Positions 10,501 through 20,202 of a stretch of 64,000 bases of DNA are shown here, piece after piece. The first letter of the stretch is position 1. Every line of letters begins with the position of its first letter. Below the pieces are notes generated by a model that saw only the letters and a list, made by a program, of their open reading frames with translations, did not search any database and had not been told where the DNA came from. A program made the translations under genes and the position numbers. Source of the DNA: Caulochytrium protostelioides (Eukaryota; Chytridiomycota; Caulochytriomycetes; Caulochytriales; Caulochytriaceae); NCBI GenBank assembly GCA_003615045.1, contig ML014178.1, positions 28,491-92,490 of the forward strand, given 5' to 3'.

Positions 10501-10921
10501 TAGTTTGAAAGCGCTAGTAACGGCAGACGCGGATTTCGATGTTCAAATGGGAACGCTTCCGGATGCGGAAGTGACTGTGAATCCCGAAGCGTATCCTGAA
10601 GCGAATCCAGAAGCGAATCCAGAAGCCAATCAAGAAGATACGAATACGGCTCCAAAGTTGACGAGGATTAAGGAAACAACGTTTTATAGGGAACTTAACG
10701 ATGCTTTAGGCCTCCGTGAGCACAAGACACAACACGCTCCCGATCAGTCTGTTAAAACTTATCCAAATCTCGAGTTGACAGTAAACCAAAGGCTCCAGGA
10801 ACTCGCTGCCAAGATTGATTACCTCCAGTCCCGCCTTGAAGTTGAACGGAAAAGTGCCGGAACCAGTTCATTGCAATCTTTTATGAGATTATCCGCCGTA
10901 CGGGCAAATGAATCATTTTAA
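10478..10921 (+). pseudogene. AT-rich open frame, 147 aa, probably part of a decayed gene
   Basis: The frame starts at an ATG inside the GAAGATGGTT repeat and ends at 10921. The N-terminal third is acidic. Residues about 30-50 are a short tandem repeat of a PEAN unit encoded by 12-base repeats (about 10582-10630). The rest is hydrophilic and helical, with an ELTVNQRLQELAAKIDYLQS coiled-coil-like segment near the end. No family recognised. It lies one codon after the previous frame, in a different phase, so a single ancestral gene broken by repeat slippage is plausible. Confidence 0.35.
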
Positions 10922-11073
10922 GGATGAGTTATGCTATGGATAAAGAAAAAAACCCACCGTCCGGCATTTTTCACGAATTAAAACTCTCCTGAAGAATGTA
11001 CGCAGTGCGCGAAGTGAAAAGAAAAATGTCGATGCAATTCAGTCCGATCTAGACGACGCCATTAGGGAGCTCA

Positions 11074-11715
11074 ATGCCGCACACCCCTACAGAACTTCAC
11101 CGCATCCACCAGAGGCTTCTCAATAACAAGGAGAGAGTTTCCATCAGTACTTCTCATTCAGGAGCGGCTACTTCTTTATCTGGTCTCGCTACGAAATTCC
11201 AGGAAGTCCAGAAGATCTTCGAGACATTGGTTGAACCAGCATCTTCTTTAATTCACTTTAAAACACTGAACGACCAGAATGTCAATCGTGTCCACGTCGA
11301 AAGTCCAGTGCCTGATTCCACTGCAGCCAGCTGGAAAGCATCGGACGACCCGACGACGACTGTCAATCCTGACAACACCAAAAGTTCAGTCTCCACGCCA
11401 TCTGCGAACACAGAAAATGCCAAGAACTGGTTCGATGACTTCATGAGCGATACAGATAATATCTACCGTCGATATGATATTGTGTCAGCCAGCAAGCTCA
11501 ACGATTGCTGGTTGACTCAACGCACCACAGATGCGTGGCGTCCCCGCTCCATCAGAACAGCATCAACCCTCAAAGCGAATCTTTGGCGGCTACGTTTGAC
11601 ATCGAGTTTTTCGAGGGCCATCTTGCTGCGTAACCACTCTCTCTTCGGTACTAATTTCATATTCTATATATTTCACGTATGTTCTATATACATGCCCTCC
11701 CTGGTGATGACCTGA
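11074..11715 (+). pseudogene. AT-rich open frame, 213 aa, unknown
   Basis: The frame is hydrophilic at first, with a helix around TKFQEVQKIFETLVEPASSL and Ser/Thr-rich stretches, then loses character. The last 50 residues are an odd hydrophobic tail typical of read-through into non-coding sequence. The 150 bases upstream hold further coding-like sequence in other phases (about 10935-11073). I read it as the 3' portion of the same decayed gene as the two preceding frames. No domain recognised. Confidence 0.3.
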
Positions 11716-11877
11716 CACGAACTCCGGAATGAGGAACCCCCGCAGCATCTCGCTGACGAGATGCGAATTAGCCTCCGGGCTCACGCGGTCGTCCTCAATC
11801 AGGATATTCAGCTGCGCCACGTCGTCCTGAATCTCCTGGAGGGGCCTGTTCGTCGACGATGTCGTCGACCGCATCAC
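11590..11877 (-). other. host-like minus-strand open frame fragment
   Basis: Minus-strand 11865-11730 reads as a coding-like stretch with GC-rich codons (for example LQEIQDDVAQLNILIEDDR, then HLVSEMLRGFLIPEF), after which the frame runs into AT-rich island sequence. No start or domain is clear, and only about 115 bases separate it from the stop of the STE11-like gene on the same strand. It may be a gene fragment cut by the island, or an extra 3' exon. Low confidence. Confidence 0.25.
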
Positions 11878-11991
11878 TCGCCGTCACATCCACGCAACAG
11901 AACCACAAGGGCAAAAGGATCAAGACAGCGCATGGAGGACATTTCTCGCCATGCCGTGCCATGCAAGGAATCGATGCGCCGTCGGCACGGG

Positions 11992-14900
11992 TTAGGCATC
12001 ACCGCCGTCCGAAGCCCCGTGCCCGCGATCCACGCAGTCGTAATCAGCGCCGCTCCGGGGACGGAAGTCCAGCGGGAAGCCGTCGGCAGCATCGGTGTAG
12101 GCATCGGCGTCGGCGTCGGTGTCGGTATCGGCGTCCACATCAGTGGCGTGGTGCCCCGCAGGACTCGCGAGCATCGGCGTCGCGAGCGCCGGGCGGACCG
12201 GAGTTCCGAGGCCGTCGCGAGCGCCGCGGCCGGCACCGGGGCTGTTGGCATGCGGCGGCACCGTTGCTTCCTCCGGCCCCCGGAGCGGTGACGACAGTGT
12301 GGAGCCTGACGAGGCCACGCCGCCCGAGACGCGGTCACCCACGTCGACGAGCGACGTCGTGCGGTGCGGGACGGGCGGCCGGATCGGCGTGATGGGTTCA
12401 TGCCCATCGGCTCGGCGGTGGTGCTCGTCGCCGACCGCGCTGCTGCTGCCGTTGCTGCTGCCGCTCTTACTGCTGCTGCTGCTCTGGAGCTGACCGGGGA
12501 GCGTCGTCGCGGCAGTGGGGGCTGGCGTCGTCGTCGTCGGCGTTAGGGTGGGCACGGTGACCTCACCAACCGGCTCCGGGGTCAGCGTCGATGCCTTCTC
12601 GCCGAGGGCAAGTCGCAGTGACGACAGCCGCGCGTTTTCATCGAGGCCCTCTGTCGCGTCGGCTTCGGCATGGTCGCCGTCGTCGTCGTCGTCGATACTG
12701 GCATCGGCGTCGGCGTCGGCGTCGTGGTGGTTGGTGGAGTCGTGGTCATGGTCGTGGTCGTGGTCGTCAAACACATCATCGTCCGGGGCTTCCGCTGCCG
12801 CCATTTCTTGGTCCCCACCGTCTTCGTCCATCGCGTCTTCATGAACATCCTCATCTTCGTTGTCGTCCTCATCCTCATCCTCAAAAGCGTCGTCGTCTTC
12901 GTCGTCTTCGTCGTCTTCGTCGTCTTCGTCGTCTTCGTCGTCGTCATCGTCGTCGTCGCCGTCATCGTCATCGTCGCCGTCACCGTTCCGAAGCGGATGT
13001 GCCGTACGCTCGGCGACCCACGCGCGGAAGTCAAAGGCCTGGGGCATGGTGTGGAACCAGTCGCTCTGCAGCAGGTCGCGCGCTTTGGGCCGCGACGCCG
13101 CGCTCTGCAGGCACGTTCGGATGAACGCCTGGCTCGAGGCGCCCACGCTGTCCGGAATCGGCGGCGTCTTGCCCATGCCCAACAGATAGATGGTGTTGCC
13201 CTTGATTCCGTACCACGGGTGATGGCCCGTCAGCATCTCGAGAACGAGGCAGCCTGCGCTCCACACGTCCACGTTCGCCGAGTAGCCCTCGCCGCGCGCG
13301 ATCTCGGGCGCCATCCAGTACAGCGTGCCCTGCATCGACATCCGCGTGACGCGGCGGTACGCCACCAGCGCCTCCGCCTGCTTGCTAATCCCGAAGTCGG
13401 AGATCTTGGCGACCCCGTCTTTGTCGATCAGAATGTTCGCGCCCTTGATGTCCCGGTGGATAATGCCGCGCTCGTGAAGGTAGCTGAGCCCACTGAGGAT
13501 CTGCCACGTGATCCACTGCGTGAGCGGCTCCTCAAACAGTCCATACGTGGCTAGGCAGCTGCTCACGCTCCCACCAGACACGTATTCGAGAAACACGTTG
13601 AACGAGTCGGCCGCCGACTCGAAGCCCAAGTAGCGCACGATATGCGCATGGTCCATGATGGCAAACAACGCCATCTCGCGCTTTAGCGAGTCGATGCGTT
13701 TCTGGATCTCCTGCGTCTTCATCCTGGGGATCGTGACCTGCTTGACCGCCATGAACTCGCCGGAATCGAGGTCCAGCCCGTGGTAGACGCGGCCGAAGGC
13801 GCCCTTGCCAATCAGATTCCCTCGCTCCCACCGGATGATGCGCGGCGTCGCTTTCGCCGGGGCAGCCGCATTCTCGGCGGCGGCCACGGCGGCGGTCTCG
13901 GCGGCGGCAATTGTGACCGTCGCCAGCTTTGGGGGCGCCATGGCGGCATGGGTGTCGCCGTCCAGCAGCGACGCTACGGCCATGACGGGCGTGAGGATGG
14001 GCGTGCGAAGGGACACGGCGAGATCGAACGAGGTCTGAGAACGGAACGAAGCACTAAGCCCTTCCGGGTGGGCATGCAGGCCATCGTTGGAGACGCTCGA
14101 TCCGGCCCGGTCGACGCGATGGGGTAGGTCCAGACTGCGCTCGGCATCCTCCTCCTCCTTCAGCATCGTGAGCTCGAGCCCGGAGTGCATCGGATGGTAC
14201 GGGCTGCGCTCGCTGGCCTTGGCACTGACAATCGTACTCGGCACGCTGAGCGTGCTAATATTGGTGTGCGGACTGGCGGGCGCGACGTGCTGGCTGCTGT
14301 CGGCCATGCTCAGATCGATTGATGGCCGCAGCGGGCCCACCACGAGACGCGATTGCCGCTTCTGCTTCGCGGCCGTGAATGCCATCATCTTCAGACGGTC
14401 CACATTGTTCATCCCCGTCAGCGAGGTCCGCGAGGAGCTCAGCGCTTTGGCCGCCGACAGGTCGCTCGCCGCTGCCGCCATCAGCAACTTAAGGCTCGTG
14501 TCGAGCTCCACCGAGAGTGACGTCTCCAACGGCATGGCGGCGCTTCCATCGCCGAGGTGCGACGGCACCGACGTGCCAGTGAGCTCGGCGGTCAGCTGAC
14601 CGAGGGCCGACGAGGGCAAGCTGCCGGCCGTCATCGTCGCCGCGCCCGACCCCGCCCGCTCCATCGACGCGACTCGCGGCAACGACGGGTCCTCGCCCAT
14701 CGGCGACACGGCGTCGCGGTAGTTCTTTTGCAGGTTCGGGAAAAAGCGGTCCATGTGGTGCACCAGGTCTTCGTCGTCGGGGCGCTCCTGGATAAGCATG
14801 GACTTCTTGCGGGCCTGGCCCGGCTGCACGATCCGCGACGGCCGACGGGGATGGAGCGCGGCGAGCGGCGAGGACGGATGCTCCGGCAGCAGATGGATTG

Positions 14901-17070
14901 CGGAGGACGTGCCGCCGGCGGCCACGGCTTTCGCAGCCTTCGGGCCCGCGCCGGGCACAGCGTTGCGCGCGAGCGAGGGCCGCTTGTTGCCGATCCGCGG
15001 GCGCGGCGTCATCATCTCGGTCGTGCTCTCGCTCGGACTTGATGCCTTGCTGCTCTCGCTACTGTTATTATTCGAGCCGATCGACCGCATGAGCCGCGCC
15101 ATGATGGTCGGCCGCGCTGCGGGCGACCGCAGCAAGGTGTTGCCCTTCGCCCGCTTAGTCGCGTCGTCCTCGGCCGTCGCGAGGCTCGCCGTGCTGACGG
15201 TGCTGCTCGGCGTGGGCGTCCGCATCGTCCCGAATTCGTGCACGGCGGCGCCGCTGATCGGACCGAGGCGCGAGTCGTGTAGCGTCAGGTGCTCTCGCAG
15301 CGGGTGGTCGACTTCGTGGCATAGCGCATGGAGCTCCGCGTCTTCCACGAGCCGCAGCGCGTCCTGCCGGGTCTTCCCCGACAGCAGCGTCGGCACATAG
15401 ATCCCGTAGTAGGTAATCTCATCCTTGGGGATCTTGAACTTGGTGAAGATGCGGTTCCGGATGCCTTCGGCGGAGTCCGAGACTTTGTGGATATCGATAA
15501 TCACGCAGGAGCCCTGGTGCGTGCACACGCGCACGCAGCGCGCGCGGATATCGTTGATCTTCATTGCCTTGCTTGCCGGGAAGTCATGGAACTCGGTGAA
15601 ATCCGGAATCGACGCGCTGAACGAATTGGAGCGCGACCGCAGCGTGCCGGCAGAGCTGTGGGCGCCCCCGGGCGCCGGGACAGCGGCGGCCGACGGCGCG
15701 GGCGGTGCGCCGGCTTCGCTGCCTGCCGGGTGCGCGCGCGGATAACTGCGGGTCAGCCGCTGGAGCAGCTGGTCGATACTGCTCGGGCTGATGGGCGATG
15801 ACGCGGACCGCGGGCTGCGGTGGTCGACGCCACGGGGCGGCGTTTCCGTCTGGATAGGGTCCGGCGCCCGGCGTAGCGGACTCCGACTGGACCGCCGGGG
15901 GTCTTTGTGGCCCATGACCGGGGTGCTCCATGTCGCGGTCGCGCCGCCCCCGGTGGGGCCGCCGGCGCCGCCAGCCCCGTTGAGGGCCGAGGACAAGATG
16001 GCGGCCGAGGTAGACGCAGACGCCAACGCGGACATGGGATCGCGCGCGACGACGGCGTCGAACTTGGAGAGGCCACTCGGCCGGTCGATGCGGACGTCGC
16101 TCGGCAGCGCCTTGTAGCTCGGCGAGCCGTGCAGCATCGACTGTGACGGCGTCGCGGGGGTCGGCGTCGGCACTGGCGTCGGGACCGGCGCCGCGGCCAC
16201 GTGGGCTGGATTCGGCGTTGGAAAGAAGGAGGCGCTGCCCATGGAGGACTGAGCACTGAGCGACCGGAGATGGCCGGCGACGTCCAGCGGCGGGTGGCGT
16301 TTGAGCAGCGTGGTGGCGAGGTGGTTGAGCATGGGATCGGGCGTTACGGCGCCCGAGGGGACGGTGCCGGACGGCAACAGCGACGACGGCGGCGGGAACG
16401 GCCGGTGAACGCCGTCCTCGCCGGCGCCGGGCACCTCGGCGACGGAGCGGCCGGTGGGGTCCGTGAAGAAGGGCAGGCTGCGTTCGGACAGATCGCGTGG
16501 CAGGGAAGCTAACGAGGGTGCCTGGTAGTGCAGGGGCTGGGGGCTCATGCCGCCGGGGTGGCTCGAGGTGGGATACGGAAGTGGGTATGCATGCGCAGAC
16601 GGGTGCGGGTACGGATGGCCCCCATGCAACACCTTCTTGATGGCATTGAGAATGCGGTACCGATCGCCAACGAGGTTGACGCCCATTTCGCGCAAGGCGT
16701 CGGAGTTGAGGTCGGGCAACGTGGCACCCGTGACGTCGTGGCTCGCGAACAGCGCTGAGAAGGCCGACAGCCCGTGGTCCTCCAAGAAGCGCTGGACGCC
16801 GTCGGCGTCCCAGGACCGCATGAACGCATCGCCGACGACGATCTGGTGGAGGGAGGGATCGGCCGCGAGCGATGCCCACGGCAGCGTCGCGAGCAGCGCG
16901 GTCTCGGCGGTGCGCGGGGTGTTGGACCCGCTCTGCGCGGCCGGGGACGGCGTCGCCAGGTGGAGCATCGGGCTGCGGCTGGACAGCGAGCGCGGCATCA
17001 TGGTCGGCGTGCTGGGCGAGCGCGCAGAGGTGGGGCCCAGGCGCGGCCTCAGGCCTGCGGCGCGTTCCAT
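11992..17070 (-). CDS. STE11: STE11/Byr2-like MAP kinase kinase kinase (SAM, RA, kinase)
   Basis: From ATG 17070 the protein is 1692 residues; the frame stays open to an ATG at 17325, but that extra part looks non-coding. Order of domains: a SAM domain (about 16840-16620; core AFMRSWDADGVQRFLEDHGL and an NLVGDRYRILNAIKKVL end); a long Ser/Pro linker; a Ras-association-like domain (about 15580-15270); another linker; a Ser/Thr kinase domain (about 13840-13040). The kinase keeps its key motifs: glycine loop GKGAFGRV, VAIK-type lysine (FMAVKQV), catalytic HRDIKGAN, SDFGISK, and WMAPEIA. SAM-RA-kinase is the Ste11/Byr2 layout, which activates MAPKKs in mating, stress and filamentation cascades. 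Odd: about 345 residues follow the kinase, including a very long Asp/Glu/His tract; yeast Ste11 ends close to its kinase domain. The linkers are exceptionally long. Confidence 0.88.
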   Translation of the reverse strand: MERAAGLRPRLGPTSARSPSTPTMMPRSLSSRSPMLHLATPSPAAQSGSNTPRTAETALLATLPWASLAADPSLHQIVVGDAFMRSWDADGVQRFLEDHGLSAFSALFASHDVTGATLPDLNSDALREMGVNLVGDRYRILNAIKKVLHGGHPYPHPSAHAYPLPYPTSSHPGGMSPQPLHYQAPSLASLPRDLSERSLPFFTDPTGRSVAEVPGAGEDGVHRPFPPPSSLLPSGTVPSGAVTPDPMLNHLATTLLKRHPPLDVAGHLRSLSAQSSMGSASFFPTPNPAHVAAAPVPTPVPTPTPATPSQSMLHGSPSYKALPSDVRIDRPSGLSKFDAVVARDPMSALASASTSAAILSSALNGAGGAGGPTGGGATATWSTPVMGHKDPRRSSRSPLRRAPDPIQTETPPRGVDHRSPRSASSPISPSSIDQLLQRLTRSYPRAHPAGSEAGAPPAPSAAAVPAPGGAHSSAGTLRSRSNSFSASIPDFTEFHDFPASKAMKINDIRARCVRVCTHQGSCVIIDIHKVSDSAEGIRNRIFTKFKIPKDEITYYGIYVPTLLSGKTRQDALRLVEDAELHALCHEVDHPLREHLTLHDSRLGPISGAAVHEFGTMRTPTPSSTVSTASLATAEDDATKRAKGNTLLRSPAARPTIMARLMRSIGSNNNSSESSKASSPSESTTEMMTPRPRIGNKRPSLARNAVPGAGPKAAKAVAAGGTSSAIHLLPEHPSSPLAALHPRRPSRIVQPGQARKKSMLIQERPDDEDLVHHMDRFFPNLQKNYRDAVSPMGEDPSLPRVASMERAGSGAATMTAGSLPSSALGQLTAELTGTSVPSHLGDGSAAMPLETSLSVELDTSLKLLMAAAASDLSAAKALSSSRTSLTGMNNVDRLKMMAFTAAKQKRQSRLVVGPLRPSIDLSMADSSQHVAPASPHTNISTLSVPSTIVSAKASERSPYHPMHSGLELTMLKEEEDAERSLDLPHRVDRAGSSVSNDGLHAHPEGLSASFRSQTSFDLAVSLRTPILTPVMAVASLLDGDTHAAMAPPKLATVTIAAAETAAVAAAENAAAPAKATPRIIRWERGNLIGKGAFGRVYHGLDLDSGEFMAVKQVTIPRMKTQEIQKRIDSLKREMALFAIMDHAHIVRYLGFESAADSFNVFLEYVSGGSVSSCLATYGLFEEPLTQWITWQILSGLSYLHERGIIHRDIKGANILIDKDGVAKISDFGISKQAEALVAYRRVTRMSMQGTLYWMAPEIARGEGYSANVDVWSAGCLVLEMLTGHHPWYGIKGNTIYLLGMGKTPPIPDSVGASSQAFIRTCLQSAASRPKARDLLQSDWFHTMPQAFDFRAWVAERTAHPLRNGDGDDDDDGDDDDDDDEDDEDDEDDEDDEDDDAFEDEDEDDNEDEDVHEDAMDEDGGDQEMAAAEAPDDDVFDDHDHDHDHDSTNHHDADADADASIDDDDDGDHAEADATEGLDENARLSSLRLALGEKASTLTPEPVGEVTVPTLTPTTTTPAPTAATTLPGQLQSSSSSKSGSSNGSSSAVGDEHHRRADGHEPITPIRPPVPHRTTSLVDVGDRVSGGVASSGSTLSSPLRGPEEATVPPHANSPGAGRGARDGLGTPVRPALATPMLASPAGHHATDVDADTDTDADADAYTDAADGFPLDFRPRSGADYDCVDRGHGASDGGDA
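12600..12975 (-). repeat. acidic tract encoded by GAC/GAA/GAT triplet repeats
   Basis: On the coding (minus) strand the sequence is an imperfect GAC-GAA-GAC array followed by Asp/His alternation, inside the C-terminal tail of the MAPKKK. The densest part is about 12880-12960, where GTCTTCGTC units repeat on the + strand. Confidence 0.75.
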
Positions 17071-18799
17071 CGCGGAAGCAGCGGCACGCGCAGTCGACGG
17101 CAACAAGGCGTTGGGGAGACGAGCCCATGCAGCAGCGAGTCCAGATCGGGGACTTCTACCCGGGAGTTCTGGATCTCGTGCTGCTTGCGCACCCAGGCGC
17201 TGTCTGCGTGGTTCGTCGAGGTATCCAGGGGAGCGGAGTGTTCCCGTCGTTCTCTGGCTGGCGGGGGCGCGCGTTGTCTTGGACGCCGCTGATGGGGTGG
17301 GCCCTGCCCAGCGAGCGAGCGACAAGAGGGGCGTGCGAGACGCGCAGGATCAAAAGGCTCGAATGGCTCGGAAGGAGACGATCAGCCCGGACACTTCTCG
17401 GGTCAGGGCAGGGTCGTGGCACGGGGCGGCTGGTGGCCCTGGCCGAGGGGTCGTGCGCGCCGATCGGCCAGGCGTGCGCGACCCCGCCGCCACCGGGGCC
17501 GTGATGATCTGCCGATCCGGCGGCGTCGCACAGACGTGCGGCCCGAAGGCGTGACGGGGCGCGCCGCCGCCACGCGAGACAACGGACCAAAGCGCCAAAG
17601 CGGCGAAGGCGCGGGGCTGCGGCGGAGTTTCCGCGGGAACGGCGGCTGCCGGGCCCGGCCCGGCCTAGGGCACCAACCCGGCGGGAGGCTGCAGGCAGGG
17701 CGTGCCGATCCGCGGCGGACGTCAGACGTGCCGTCGGCTGGGCACGACTCTCGGCCTCGCGGGGCTGTCGGCCGTGCGGTCGTCCGGTCTGGTGGCCGCC
17801 GCGCGGTGGGCCCGACGTCTGGGTTCACCCGGACCGCTACCGGAAGTGGCCGTCACGCGGCTTGATACTCGCCGTCTTCGCGCTTCCACGGCTCGATAAT
17901 CATGCCTGAACAGTCGTCGCCAGGAGGGTGAATCCGCGGGGACCCAAAGACGGATCAGCGATGCGTTTGAGCCGGTCAGTGCCTGCGCGTCGAACGACCG
18001 CAGCGGAGTGATCGAAGCGGGCGGGTGGTGCGTCACGAATATTAAGCCGATGGATGGAGAGATGGTCATGGACGATCGCGCCGAACCAAGACCAAGGAGC
18101 GCAGGGCGAGGTTGAAACATCAAAAAATAACACGAACCGGTAGTTAGAGCCGGCGCGAGCGGTCGGACGAAGGGGAGAGATCAAGCTAACATAACTGATA
18201 GTCGGAGCCTCTGGTCTTTTTTATACGAGAAAAGATCGACGCGACTTGCCGCCTCTAGTTGCCCACACCGCCCCGAAAGAGCAACGCTCTTGCATACCTA
18301 TCATGCATGGTCGACGCTTGACCCGGCTATCCCGTGCTAACAGCAGGCGCATCGTGGGGTCGCGCGGACTTTGTCACCATGAATCCAAAGGGCATTTGAG
18401 GGTCGGCATGGCGCGCCCCCCATCGCTGGCCCGTAGCAAATCGTCTCCATTATGTAGCAACGGTTCGTCGGGTGTGAATTGTTTGGAATTGTTCAGCAGC
18501 AGCCGATCATACTCCGCCCGGCTCCGCCCCCGGGCCCAATCGTTCTCATGGTCGATACAGACTTCTCCCTCAACAGGCACATGGCTTTTTCTGAAAACGG
18601 TGAGCACAAACCCGCATTGCGTTGACCGACGACGCGTCTCGCCTGCGCCGCCGTTTAAGCGGCGGCTGATCCCTGAATTCTTGCGTTCCGGCATCACACA
18701 TTCCCGGTCCATCCTGCGATTCGATGCCTAGTGATTAAAAACAGAAACAGACGCGCGCGCATATGACAAAACGGGCGGTGTCGGGACGACCCGATCGCT
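17071..18799. other. intergenic, GC-rich with a less GC-rich right half
   Basis: About 1.7 kb between the 5' end of the MAPKKK gene and the 3' end of the Mg2+ transporter gene, both on the minus strand. 17071-17900 is very GC-rich and probably the MAPKKK promoter and leader. 18120-18720 is less GC-rich, with mixed short frames on both strands (for example minus 18712-18374), none with a recognisable motif. The far right should contain the transporter's 3' UTR. Confidence 0.4.
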
Positions 18800-20202
18800 T
18801 CAAAGCGCCCACGTGGCGAGGGCGAGATACACCGTGATGCCGAAGAGATCCTGCAAGCCGGTCTCGAAAGGACCGGCGGCCAAGGCCGGGTCGATGCCCA
18901 GCACGTGAAACAGCATGGGCCCGAACGTGCCAAAGAGACCGCCGAACACGGAAGCAAGAAAGACGGCGGCGCCGGTGACCGCGCCGAAGGTCGCGGACTG
19001 GGCCCAGATGCTGCCGACGCAGAAAAGGATGAGGCCCGAGGCGGCCGAGATGGCGAGGGCGGACGCGAGCTCGCGGAAGAGCACGCGCAGGACGGTGCCG
19101 CGGGCGCCGGCCCCGTGGAAGCGGACGTGGCCTGCGGCGATGCCGCGGAGGGTGGCCGTCGAGGCCTGCAGGCCGATGGTGCCCGCCATCGACGAGAGAA
19201 TCGGCAGAAACGCCGCCAGCAGGATCCATTTCTGCAGCACGCCGCTAAACTGCGTGATGATCCCGCCCATCAGCATCTCGATCAACAGCACCAGCACAAT
19301 GGCGGGCGACCGCAAGACCGCCAGTCGCACAGGATGGGTTCTATTCATCCATCATCCCACAAAAAAAACATGTCACGTCGAGTGAGTCGATAGAAATGCG
19401 GCCAACGGCGAATCAAGACGGCACGCACGAGATGGATCCGTGATAAAGGAGGGCCACCAAGAAACCTCCTCGTTAGTATCCATCAAAAGAGGCAAGTCAT
19501 GACTTACTTGTCGAGCCGATCGGCATCGTTGTCGTCGCGCTGGGAGACGCGTCGCAAATGGATCAAGTGACGGAGCTGCTTGGGGTCTTCCTGGGCATCG
19601 AGCAGCTCGAGAAATCGGGGTTCCGAAAGGAGAGCGATGCTCTCCATAGTTTCGAAGCCTTCGTTCGTGGACAGGCTGCGCTTGCCGTCACACATGGGAG
19701 AGTCGATGGCCGCATACCCGGAACCTAGACCCAAGCGCCTCGGTAGCATCCCCTTCAGCGATGCCGCGCGGTACCGGCCTGGGGCGGGCGCGACGCCGCC
19801 GGGATCGCCGCTAGACGCCCACGCCGCGGGGGCCCACTCGACGTCCCAGGCTGGATCCGGCGGCGGGAAGAAGAAACCACCGGTTTCTTCGGCAATGGTG
19901 TCCTGGGAGGAGCTACGGGTATGATGTCCGTGCACGGACCGAGGCGAGGGGCTTGGCGCCTGATCCGCGACAAAAGCACCATCGCTCGGACTGGTGCGGG
20001 TGCTGCGGGTGCTGCTGGTGCTGGTGGTGGTACTGGTGCTGAGTCGAGAGGAGTGGGACGCGGGCGGGAGTTCTGTTCGAGTTGGTGTAGACGACGATCG
20101 GGTCAACGATGTGGTCGACGAGACGGCGCGCATCTCGCAAGCGGCCGCCATGATGGCAGTGGCCGGGCCCAGGGCCCGCGGCGGTTCGGAGTTGTTCGGC
20201 AA
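18800..20202 (-). CDS. MgtE/SLC41-type magnesium transporter, two exons
   Basis: Exon 1 is 20202-19508 and exon 2 is 19340-18800, giving 411 residues. The 167-base intron (19507-19341) starts GTAAGT, carries a TACTAAC branch-point consensus and ends in AATAG after a T run; splicing keeps the frame. Residues 1-231 are Ser/Thr/Pro-rich, then a charged cytosolic stretch. Exon 2 encodes one MgtE integral-membrane domain of about five transmembrane segments. It has the family block FLPILSSMAGTIGLQAST (Mg2+-site region) and the C-terminal GIDPALAAGPFETGLQDLFG block, whose Asp-Pro-Ala and Thr/Asp positions match MgtE. The usual bacterial cytosolic N and CBS domains are missing, and only one membrane unit is present, whereas animal SLC41 has two, so it probably works as a dimer (inference). 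Likely role: Mg2+ or divalent-cation transport across a membrane. Confidence 0.8.
19341..19507 (-). other. intron of the MgtE-type transporter gene
   Basis: 167 bases on the minus strand: donor GTAAGT, branch-point TACTAAC at about 19477-19471, acceptor AATAG after a run of T. Joining the flanks keeps the frame and places the low-complexity N-terminus directly before the first membrane segment. Confidence 0.8.

Larger units (their letters stand above)
9960..11720. other. AT-richer island carrying decayed coding sequence
   Basis: Base composition drops sharply compared with both sides: A/T runs such as 9987-10011 and many AT-ending codons. The plus strand holds a chain of coding-like but interrupted frames (10036-10233, 10100-10471, 10478-10921, 11074-11715) in different phases. 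The borders are soft; I see no terminal inverted repeats, LTRs or target-site duplication by eye. Codon usage unlike the host suggests an inserted or horizontally acquired segment (inference), but the origin is unknown. Confidence 0.5.

Noticed and set aside
12119-13554. Plus-strand Val-rich frames opposite the MAPKKK tail
   Set aside because: They are antisense translations of the GAC/GAA repeats of the real gene on the other strand.
17071-17325. 85-residue extension of the MAPKKK
   Set aside because: Composition is unlike the rest of the protein, and ATG 17070 gives a sensible N-terminus; the upstream part is kept only as an alternative.
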